A stretch of DNA of 64,000 nucleotides, from positions 1 through 64,000 of the forward strand of contig JAFGHR010000057.1 in the NCBI GenBank assembly GCA_016930015.1, given 5' to 3'. The notes under the pieces were generated by a model. The model did not search any database, was not told where the DNA came from, and saw only the letters and a program-made list of their open reading frames with translations. The stretch's first letter is position 1. Each line of letters starts with the position of its first letter. The position numbers and the translations under genes were made by a program. The stretch comes from Anaerolineae bacterium. GTDB taxonomy: Bacteria; Chloroflexota; Anaerolineae; Aggregatilineales; Aggregatilineaceae. Shown piece by piece: positions 1 to 6,812 of this stretch.

Positions 1-37
1 CTCTCCTGAGCCAGTTTCAGGTACCATGATTCTACCG

Positions 38-76
38 AAAAAAAGCAGCGGGGTCTGGCTTCCCTGCTGCTTTTAA
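38..76. terminator. Rho-independent terminator-like hairpin
   Basis: An A-run and AGCAGCGGG at 44-53 face CCCTGCTGCT at 62-71, which is followed by a T-run. The symmetry (A-run before, T-run after) suggests it could work in both directions. It probably ends a gene lying left of the window. Confidence 0.55.
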
Positions 77-496
77 TATACAAGGGCAATCGCTTCAAAA
101 TCCAAAACGCCCCTTCCCTCCCCAGCGAAGCTATGGAGGGGAAAATGCAGAGGCCGCGCGTCTGAAAAGTCCCCCGTCCAGCCTGGCTGGACGGGGGATT
201 AGGGGGAAGGCGTGGCACAAACAACCCCGCCGACTGTTTGAGGCGATAGCCCTGAGCGTGTGTGATGCATCCTTATGCCGGGTAGGGGAAACCGGGTGCA
301 GCCTGCGAGCTAAAGCCCGTCGAAGCAAGACGCCGGGACCTGAATAACCGCATGCCTGTGACGCGGTGAATTGCATCCCTGCGTGAATGGTCGCACAATA
401 AGCGGTGGGTAAAGAGCGAGTTTCCTGGCCTTCAGGCTATTGTGATTCGGCAAAAAGTGTGTAAGCTATGCTTGACCAAACTCCGCTACAAAAAGG
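77..496. other. Noncoding region with inverted repeats upstream of the first gene
   Basis: No convincing gene lies here. A strong inverted repeat pairs 171-183 (CCCCCGTCCAGCC) with 185-197 (GGCTGGACGGGGG). Further small hairpins are visible at 318-332 (CGTC/GACG) and 348-366 (CCGC/GCGG). The stretch 260-400 looks like a structured leader or an intergenic repeat relic, but I could not match it to a riboswitch or small RNA class. It ends at the A/G-rich ribosome binding site of the gene starting near 506. Confidence 0.4.
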
Positions 497-505
497 GTGA
501 TGGAC

Positions 506-2482
506 ATGGATCAGGACCCAACCGTGTACGACGAACACGAAGCACATATGAAGTGGGACCGGGCACGGCGTAGAGCGTTTATGCAGCGGGTCTATTCCTC
601 ACTCGGTCTGATCAAACAACCGCTCGACCTGCTGTCGTTCCAGGATGTACAGGCAAAACTTCGCTTAAACCAGAGTTCTTATCGCGGCCTTCAACAAGTG
701 CCGCTCGATCAGATTGTGGGGAGCGTGGGGCGCTACCATGATTTCACACGGTCATTTTTGCCGTTGGTCGAGGGGGACAGTGGGCGTTGGCGGCGTATCG
801 CGGCCCTGCAAGCGCAGGCCGGGGGTCTGCCGCCCGTTGAGTTATACCGGGTGGGTGATGCCTACTTCGTGAAAGATGGTAATCACCGGGTGTCGGTGGC
901 AAACCAGTTTGGGGCCAAGGCGATTGAAGCGTATGTATGGGAATACGAAACCCAGGTCGGCGGGCTGTCGGCGACCGGTGACATTGATGAATTGATTGTC
1001 AAAGCCGAATACCGCGCCTTTCTTGACCGGACCCGGCTCGACATCATGCGTCCTGAGCAGAATATTGTGCTGACTGAGCCGGGGCGGTACCCAGACCTTG
1101 AGCTTGAGATTGAGTTATTCCGGACGAATCTTGAGCAGATTGATGAGGAGGAACGGTCATACGAAGACGCCGCGACAGCATGGTATGACCTGGTGTATAC
1201 AATCACAAATGACGTGATCGAGGAATCCAACGTTCTCGATTTTTTCCCAGGGCGTACAGCGGGCGATTTGTATGCCTGGACGTCCCGCCATCGCCGCGAA
1301 CTGCGTGAGAAGTATGGCGATAAAGTATCGCTGCACGAGGCGGTCACCCGGTTCATTGAAGACAGACCGCGCCCGCTGGTTGGACGTGTTGTGCAGTCGG
1401 TAGCCAGTTCGGTGGCAGGGCTGGTGCAAAGCCTGACACCGGAGCGGGGCGAGGGCGAGGATGAAGAACTCTGGCTCCGACCGGCGAAAGATGAACCGCT
1501 CGGTAAGTTACTGACCCAGATCGATGACTTTGTGCCACTGATGGCTTACCAGAAGCAGCGGGGGGATGACTGGCGGCAGTGGCGTTATGACTTGCGCCAG
1601 AAAGTATGGGAACTGCTGGGTTTGACCTACGAACACGCGGACCATATTGACGTTGAAATTGGTGAAACTGCCCTGGTCAGTTGTGTGAATCGAACACGAA
1701 TCTGGTTAACAGCGGCTGATGGCCTGTCCTTGCCCGGATATATCATGCGCCCGTGTGACGTTGATCGTGCGCTGCCCGCCCTGCTTGTATACCCAGGACA
1801 TGGCACCATTCGCCAGACAGCCAGCCTGGAACCCAGCACGACACATGCCAACGCGCTGGCGCTGGCTCAAACGGGTTATGTGACTATTACCCTGGAAGAA
1901 CGCGGGTTTGGCGAACTCAACCAGGTGGATCATATTGCGCTGGACAATTTGGCGCGTATCGTGGGACGTACATGGCTTGGCCTGACCATCGATGACGGGC
2001 TGCGCGCACTGGACTATCTGGTATCCCGGCCTGATGTGCAGTCCGATCGCCTGGGTGTGACCGGGGTAGGGCTTGGCGGCGGGCTGGCCTTGTTTACGGC
2101 GGCCCTTGATGAGCGGGTGCGGGCTGTGGTCATCGAAGACTACATTGGGGCAGATGTGGCACCGGCCAATCGACTAGAGCACGGCTGTGATTTTGTGCCC
2201 AGCCTGCGACGGTATGTTGAGTTGAGCGATGTTGCGCGCCTGATTGTGCCACGCCCGGCACTGTATGCGTATCCCGAAGGGCGAAGAACGACGAAATATG
2301 CTCACCGCTTCTTTGACAAGATGCGGCCTTCGTATGAGATGTTTAGCTGCCCGGATCGTACACGGTTTATTGAACACCAACGCGACGATTCATATGCCCA
2401 ATCTGGCGCGCGTGACTGGTTTGACCGTTGGCTGGTAGAAGAAGACGATACCAGCGTGTTGTTATGGGCGCCGCGTGAATAG
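506..2482 (+). CDS. ParB/Srx-like domain fused to an alpha/beta-hydrolase-like domain
   Basis: Soluble protein of about 658 residues with no signal peptide. Residues ~40-160 look like a ParB/sulfiredoxin-type fold with the loop DGNHRVSVA at ~124-132. A helical middle part follows. Residues ~390-655 resemble an alpha/beta-hydrolase of the dienelactone hydrolase/acetyl-xylan esterase type, with the oxyanion-hole-like YPGHG. The nucleophile elbow, normally GxSxG, reads GVGLG, so the catalytic Ser is Gly (~residue 522). Loss of hydrolase activity is an inference from that. GTG 497, ATG 500 and ATG 506 are all possible starts. I chose 506 because the A-rich AAAAGGG at 491-497 is then about 8 bases upstream. 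Monocistronic: two terminators follow directly. The role is unknown; a DNA- or ligand-binding regulator is possible. Confidence 0.75.
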   Translation: MDQDPTVYDEHEAHMKWDRARRRAFMQRVYSSLGLIKQPLDLLSFQDVQAKLRLNQSSYRGLQQVPLDQIVGSVGRYHDFTRSFLPLVEGDSGRWRRIAALQAQAGGLPPVELYRVGDAYFVKDGNHRVSVANQFGAKAIEAYVWEYETQVGGLSATGDIDELIVKAEYRAFLDRTRLDIMRPEQNIVLTEPGRYPDLELEIELFRTNLEQIDEEERSYEDAATAWYDLVYTITNDVIEESNVLDFFPGRTAGDLYAWTSRHRRELREKYGDKVSLHEAVTRFIEDRPRPLVGRVVQSVASSVAGLVQSLTPERGEGEDEELWLRPAKDEPLGKLLTQIDDFVPLMAYQKQRGDDWRQWRYDLRQKVWELLGLTYEHADHIDVEIGETALVSCVNRTRIWLTAADGLSLPGYIMRPCDVDRALPALLVYPGHGTIRQTASLEPSTTHANALALAQTGYVTITLEERGFGELNQVDHIALDNLARIVGRTWLGLTIDDGLRALDYLVSRPDVQSDRLGVTGVGLGGGLALFTAALDERVRAVVIEDYIGADVAPANRLEHGCDFVPSLRRYVELSDVARLIVPRPALYAYPEGRRTTKYAHRFFDKMRPSYEMFSCPDRTRFIEHQRDDSYAQSGARDWFDRWLVEEDDTSVLLWAPRE

Positions 2483-2503
2483 TTACGCGGCGCGCGAAAA
2501 TAC

Positions 2504-2528
2504 ACAACCAACGCTCAGGTTGTTTTTT
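2504..2528 (+). terminator. First of two tandem terminators
   Basis: ACAACC (2504-2509) pairs with GGTTGT (2518-2523) and is followed by a T-run. It lies just after the stop of the ParB-like/hydrolase gene. Confidence 0.65.
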
Positions 2529-2529
2529 G

Positions 2530-2566
2530 CCCGGTGAGGCACACGATACTCACCGGGTGTTTTTTG
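2530..2566 (+). terminator. Second tandem terminator
   Basis: A perfect 9-bp stem, CCCGGTGAG (2530-2538) with CTCACCGGG (2549-2557), is followed by TGTTTTTT. It backs up the first hairpin and shields the opposing c-di-AMP receptor genes from read-through. Confidence 0.8.
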
Positions 2567-2615
2567 TGGGGCGGTTTTGCTGTTCATCGAGCGATGGGAT
2601 GCCTGTGGAGAATGG

Positions 2616-2888
2616 TTATACCTGGATTGTATGCCCTGCATTCAGAACAAATATTGTGGCGTTGTGCTCATCGGCTTCAGGTAGTGTGGCGCAAAGCTGC
2701 CGTAATTGTTCCAACACAGGTTCAACATCACCGGCTGGCAGCCCGATCAGCAGTGTGGTGTTTTTCCGCCGGAAAAAACTGCCGGTGCTGCTGAATTCAG
2801 TGACGTGATATCCCCGGTCGAGCAGCAGGTTCGAAATGCGGGGGTAGCCTGTGCCGCTCGCTACGATTAGTATCAGCTTTGTGGTCAT
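2616..2888 (-). CDS. Short DarA-like cyclic-di-AMP receptor paralogue
   Basis: A 90-residue PII-like protein of the DarA/PstA (DUF970) family, which binds cyclic di-AMP in Gram-positives. The signature FFRRKNTTLL at ~37-46 is kept, preceded by SSTGS where the neighbour has ASTGG. Compared with the upstream paralogue it lacks about 19 residues before the last strand (ATIFVLNA), so an exposed loop is shortened. Its start overlaps the end of the upstream paralogue by 4 bases (ATGA), so the two are translationally coupled. No diadenylate cyclase gene lies in this window. The family call is firm. Ligand binding by this short form is inference. Confidence 0.82.
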   Translation of the reverse strand: MTTKLILIVASGTGYPRISNLLLDRGYHVTEFSSTGSFFRRKNTTLLIGLPAGDVEPVLEQLRQLCATLPEADEHNATIFVLNAGHTIQV

Positions 2889-3211
2889 ACTTGTTCAAAA
2901 TGCTCCACGTCCATCATAAAGACTGTTGCGCCGCCCACTTCTACCTCTACGAATGCGCCCATCAAAGCACCGGATTCGACCACATTGGGACCGGCGGGTA
3001 TCAGGCGGGACCGTCGTTCACATGTTTTACGCAAAATGCTGATAACACCGTCAACCTGATTGTCCTCTACACCACTAAGCAAGGTGGTGTTGCCGGTGCG
3101 GAAAAAACCGCCGGTACTCGCTACACGGGTTACTCTGTATCCCGCGTCGTTCAGCGCCTGGATAGTACGATCGGTATCCTGATCTTGAACGATGGCAATG
3201 ATCAGTTTCAT
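2885..3211 (-). CDS. darA: DarA-like cyclic-di-AMP receptor
   Basis: A 108-residue PII-like signal protein, close to the usual DarA/PstA length. It begins MKLIIAIVQDQD and carries the ligand-loop signature STGGFFRTGNTTLL at ~33-46, then a long loop and the final strand ATVFMMDVEHF. Family members trimerise and bind c-di-AMP. Downstream partners are mostly unknown. It is the first gene of a two-gene unit with the shorter paralogue, has an AGGAAG-type ribosome site, and has a promoter with a consensus -10 directly upstream. The duplicated receptor pair may give two binding sensitivities or a mixed oligomer (inference). Confidence 0.88.
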   Translation of the reverse strand: MKLIIAIVQDQDTDRTIQALNDAGYRVTRVASTGGFFRTGNTTLLSGVEDNQVDGVISILRKTCERRSRLIPAGPNVVESGALMGAFVEVEVGGATVFMMDVEHFEQV

Positions 3212-3247
3212 AAGCTTCCTCGGTTGAATCGCCAGGTAACGAAACCT

Positions 3248-3275
3248 ATTATACTAGCTGTGATGCCGACAACAA
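3248..3275 (-). promoter_or_regulatory. Sigma70-like promoter of the c-di-AMP receptor pair
   Basis: On the minus strand TTGTTG (3275-3270) and TATAAT (3253-3248) are 16 bases apart, about 40 bases upstream of the start codon at 3211. Confidence 0.5.
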
Positions 3276-3454
3276 ACAACAAAAGTGACAAGGGTCTGAC
3301 TGGGTTTAGAAGGCACATTGCAGGGCAATGGCTTTTCCACTATGATAAGAGCTACCAACCATCACATTGTTGTGGCGAGTGATATTAACATAGTTGTAGA
3401 TAGTGATTTTCGCGGCAGCTTGGGACCTCAACGACGGGTGGTAGACACAACCTG

Positions 3455-4603
3455 ATGAGCCAAGATTATTCTCCGGACGAACAATCACCACTCATTTTGT
3501 TTGTAGATGATAACGCCGCATTGCTGCGCAGTGTTGAGCGGCTGCTGCGTCTTGAGGGGTATCGCGTGATGCTGGCCGAAAACGGCGAGGATGCGCTGCG
3601 CCTGCTAGAGGCTTCTGACAAATTCCCGGATATGATCATCAGTGATATTTCGATGCCCAAACTTGACGGTTTTGATTTGTTTCGCGCCGTCCGTGCCCGT
3701 GAGGAATGGCTTGATGTCCCGTTTTTGTTCCTGACCGCGCGTGATCAGATCGAGGATTTACGACAGGGGTATTCACTGGGCGCCGATGACTACCTGGTAA
3801 AACCGCTTGATCAAGAACGACTGCTGATGGTCATTGGCAGCAAACTCAAACGCCGGGATGAACTGCTCCAACGGATTCACGACCAGCAAAGCGCGCTCGA
3901 AACAGCCCGGCGTGAATTGGCGTGGATGGTCGCGCACGAACTCCGCACCCCGCTGGTATCGATCAGCATGGTCAGTGAAATTTTGTCGGATGAATTCGAC
4001 CGCATGGGAACCGACCAGATACGCGATATGCTGGATACGATGCAAAGCGGAAGTGTGCGCTTGAACCGGCTTGTCGAGCAGATGGTGATGTATGTTCAAC
4101 TGGAATCAGGCTCTCTGACGGATATGCTTCAACAGCGCGCGCGCCGCACCGATTTGTTTGACATCGTTGTTTCCGCGATCGAACGTGCACGCCGGTTTTG
4201 CCAGCGATCACAGGATGCACCGGCGCGGTTTGAGGATGCGGACGCCGATATCCAGGTAAACAGCGATCCCAACGCGCTGCGGCACGCTATCGCCGAGGTG
4301 ATTTTGAATGCCTTCGAATTCTCGCCTGATGATGATGAGATCGTGATTGGGCAGGGTACACTGGATGACCAGGCGCAGTTGACGATTGTCGATCAGGGGA
4401 TCGGAATCCCACCTGAGGAGCTTGAACACGTATTTGAGCCATATTACCAGGTGAACCGGGGTTATTTCGAGCAGCAAGGCGTGGGAATCGGGCTGACACT
4501 GGCCAGGGGCATCATCGAGGCGCACGGTGGTTCAATCACGCTGACGTCTGTATTGGGTAAAGGGACTCGTGTCAAGATACTGCTGCCCCTGCTCGAAGAG
4601 TAG
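3455..4603 (+). CDS. Response regulator-histidine kinase hybrid, soluble
   Basis: 382 residues: an N-terminal receiver domain (~10-130) with phospho-acceptor Asp64 in ISDISMP and the conserved Lys in LVKPL. A short coiled linker follows. The HisKA domain has phospho-acceptor His161 in VAHELRTP, and HATPase_c spans ~255-380 with DQGIGIP and GVGIGL. There is no membrane segment, so it senses or relays signals in the cytoplasm. The receiver-first layout is that of kinases driven by an upstream phosphotransfer partner. No separate output regulator is adjacent. Start ATG 3455; the ribosome site is weak. Confidence 0.92.
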   Translation: MSQDYSPDEQSPLILFVDDNAALLRSVERLLRLEGYRVMLAENGEDALRLLEASDKFPDMIISDISMPKLDGFDLFRAVRAREEWLDVPFLFLTARDQIEDLRQGYSLGADDYLVKPLDQERLLMVIGSKLKRRDELLQRIHDQQSALETARRELAWMVAHELRTPLVSISMVSEILSDEFDRMGTDQIRDMLDTMQSGSVRLNRLVEQMVMYVQLESGSLTDMLQQRARRTDLFDIVVSAIERARRFCQRSQDAPARFEDADADIQVNSDPNALRHAIAEVILNAFEFSPDDDEIVIGQGTLDDQAQLTIVDQGIGIPPEELEHVFEPYYQVNRGYFEQQGVGIGLTLARGIIEAHGGSITLTSVLGKGTRVKILLPLLEE

Positions 4604-4632
4604 ATGATAGCCGTCAGGCGAGTGTAATAGTA

Positions 4633-4666
4633 CGGGGTGCAGACCGTCATTTTGGCCTGTACCCCG
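4633..4666. terminator. Hairpin between convergent genes
   Basis: CGGGGTGCAG (4633-4642) pairs with CTGTACCCCG (4657-4666) with one G-T wobble. The T-tract is weak on either side. It probably serves both the kinase gene and the opposing propeller gene. Confidence 0.5.
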
Positions 4667-4701
4667 CGTGTTATTTGATCATAATGATCCGAAAAACCCT
4701 G

Positions 4702-6774
4702 TCACGGCAGCCGGATCAGACAGCGCCCGGTGTTTGTTTCGCACGTGCCAACCGTGGCGCCGCGATAGGTGACGGTGAACGTGCCGCCCGTCCAGAAAAC
4801 GACGTCATCACTGCCCCACCAGCCGTGGCGGTGACGGCATTCGGGTGGGAGCGGCTGCATGGTGGTGGTTAATCCCCAAAAGGACAGGCACCCACCGGCG
4901 GCAAAACTGCCCAGATCACTTGACATGCCCGCCCACTCCCAGAGTTCGGAATCAACCTCGTAATTGTTACCGTAAAACCGGAGCGGTGTCAGGTTAAGCT
5001 GGCGGCCTGACATGTTGATGAGGTCAAACGCGGGCGCGTATGTATTGTAAACCAGGAGCAAATCAGCATCAGACGCTGATACCGGCGCGGCGGCAGGTGC
5101 TTGTACTGTTGGCGGCACCGCCGACACGGGTGTTGACAGCGATACCGGGCAGCTTCCGGCGTCACGCTCGCAGATGGCCACAGGCGCACTGTTGTAGTAC
5201 ACGGTAAATGTGTTTCCTGTCCAGAACAGGACCGTATCGCTGCCCCACCAGCCGTGGCGATGTTGGCAGCCCGGCGGCATCGGCTGCATGGTGGCATCTA
5301 ACCCCCACAACGCCAGGCAGCCGCCTTCGGCAAACGTTTTCAGGCTGCTCGACATTCCGGCGCTAACCCATATATCCGTGCCGATAAAAATGCCATTTCC
5401 GTTAAATGTTAGCGGCGTCAGGTTAAGCTTGCGCCCTGACACGTTCACCAGGTCGAACGACGGGATGTGCGCGTTGTAGTACAGCATCAGGTCGGGTTGA
5501 ACCATGTTCGGGGTCAGAGTGGGGGGCGGCTGCGGCGTGAGTGTTGGCGGCAAAACCGGCTGCGCGGTCATCGTCGGTTCCGGCGTGAGCGTGGGTGGCA
5601 GTTGTGCGGTGGATGTCGGTGGGGCTGGCAGCGCTGCATCGCCGAGTGTTGCCGTTGGGATGGGCAAAAACGCGTCACCTTCGGGTGTGGCTGAGGCCAA
5701 AGGCAGAAGGGCGATGTCACCGATTGAGGCCGCGGGGCCAGTCCAAACCGGGCTGCGTTCATCCGAGTTGGGCAGATTCGTGAGTGTAACTTGAGTGCCT
5801 GACGCGACTTCCAGCGCGGCGATATCGAACGAACCGCCCGCGTTGGATGCATACGCGATCCATTGACCATCGGGCGACCAGACCGGTTCGACTGCCTGCG
5901 CACCGGCAGAGGTGATCTGCTGTGGATTGGTGTCGTATGCCTGGACGGTGAACAACTCGGTCACGCCTGGGCCTACACCGCCGCTGAACACCAACATCTG
6001 GCCGGAAGGCGACCAGGCGGGATCGCTGTCGTTTTCCGGCGTGTTGGACATCTGCACGAGGGGTGTGCCGCTCGCGTCGATCATAAAAATATCGGCGTTG
6101 CCGCTGCGCTCGGAGATAAACGCAATCCCCGGACCGGCAGGCGTCCAGGTGGGATTACGATCCGGTCCGGGTGAGTTCGTCAAGCGGGCCAGCGTGTTGC
6201 CGAACAATGACAACAGGTACAGTTCGATATCGCCGTCACGGTCGGACTGGAATACGATCTGTGTGCCGTCGGGTGACCATGTCGGCCAGCGGTCATCGGC
6301 AGGGTTGGCGGTCAGGTTAACCAATCCGGAGCCGTTCGCTTCGACCAGGTATACTTCGTTGTTTCCGCTGTGATCGGACGCGAAAATGATTCGCGCTCCG
6401 TCAGGTGACCACACGGGGTGGCTGACGTGTGCACCGAACGACGAGCGCAGTGTGATCATACGTGTTTCGAAGTTGAAGATCACCAGTTCGGTCTGGCCGG
6501 GTGTTACCTCTGTGGTGTACGCGAGTTGGGTGCCATCCGGTGACCAGGCGGGTTCCTGGTCGGCCAGCGGGGCAACAGATAGTTGGCTGAATGCCCCGCC
6601 GTTGGCTGCCATGTCGTAGAGATCAAGATTTCCCCCCTGGTTAGAGACAAACACGATCCGCCCGCTTTGGGCTGGTGGTTGGGCAAAAGCGGGTGCTTGC
6701 ACCGGGGTAACCAGGATACCCAGTACAACCGCGCCTGATAGTACCAGTGAGGTGATGCTGGCAAAACGTGTCAT
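4702..6774 (-). CDS. Secreted PD40 beta-propeller protein with a duplicated C-terminal Cys-rich module
   Basis: 690 residues. A signal peptide ends near AFAQ (~residue 32). About seven PD40/TolB-type blades follow, each with a variant of WSPDG (e.g. PAWSPDG, PTWSPDG, PVWSPDG). A Thr/Pro linker (~375-425) leads to two homologous modules at ~428-546 and ~571-690. Each module shares NLTPL, GMSS, GGCL, RHGWWGSD and FWTG, and has four Cys at matching positions that probably form disulfides. I do not recognise this module with certainty; its start (YNxxxPxFDLxNxSG) recalls lamin-tail-like beta domains. Ribosome site GAGAGG lies 8 bases before the ATG. It is 38 bases downstream of the next propeller gene, so probably co-transcribed. 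Likely exported, with a binding or scaffold role. Confidence 0.8.
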   Translation of the reverse strand: MTRFASITSLVLSGAVVLGILVTPVQAPAFAQPPAQSGRIVFVSNQGGNLDLYDMAANGGAFSQLSVAPLADQEPAWSPDGTQLAYTTEVTPGQTELVIFNFETRMITLRSSFGAHVSHPVWSPDGARIIFASDHSGNNEVYLVEANGSGLVNLTANPADDRWPTWSPDGTQIVFQSDRDGDIELYLLSLFGNTLARLTNSPGPDRNPTWTPAGPGIAFISERSGNADIFMIDASGTPLVQMSNTPENDSDPAWSPSGQMLVFSGGVGPGVTELFTVQAYDTNPQQITSAGAQAVEPVWSPDGQWIAYASNAGGSFDIAALEVASGTQVTLTNLPNSDERSPVWTGPAASIGDIALLPLASATPEGDAFLPIPTATLGDAALPAPPTSTAQLPPTLTPEPTMTAQPVLPPTLTPQPPPTLTPNMVQPDLMLYYNAHIPSFDLVNVSGRKLNLTPLTFNGNGIFIGTDIWVSAGMSSSLKTFAEGGCLALWGLDATMQPMPPGCQHRHGWWGSDTVLFWTGNTFTVYYNSAPVAICERDAGSCPVSLSTPVSAVPPTVQAPAAAPVSASDADLLLVYNTYAPAFDLINMSGRQLNLTPLRFYGNNYEVDSELWEWAGMSSDLGSFAAGGCLSFWGLTTTMQPLPPECRHRHGWWGSDDVVFWTGGTFTVTYRGATVGTCETNTGRCLIRLP
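4705..5493 (-). repeat. Two homologous ~120-codon segments
   Basis: Codons ~428-546 (5137-5493) and ~571-690 (4705-5064) of the propeller gene encode the same module, separated by a ~24-residue Pro/Ala/Val linker. The core GGCLxxWG...MQPxPPxCxHRHGWWGSD is near identical between the two, which points to an intragenic duplication. Confidence 0.8.
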
Positions 6775-6812
6775 GATCCAATCCTCTCAGCTTGACACAC
6801 CTGTCGGTGTGT

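Noticed and set aside
131-376. Minus-strand 81-residue open frame in the first spacer
   Set aside because: Arg/Pro/Ser-rich low-quality translation overlapping the inverted repeats, with no ribosome site or recognisable motif.
260-400. c-di-AMP riboswitch, SRP RNA or RNase P RNA
   Set aside because: I compared remembered consensus elements of these classes on both strands and found no convincing set of conserved blocks.
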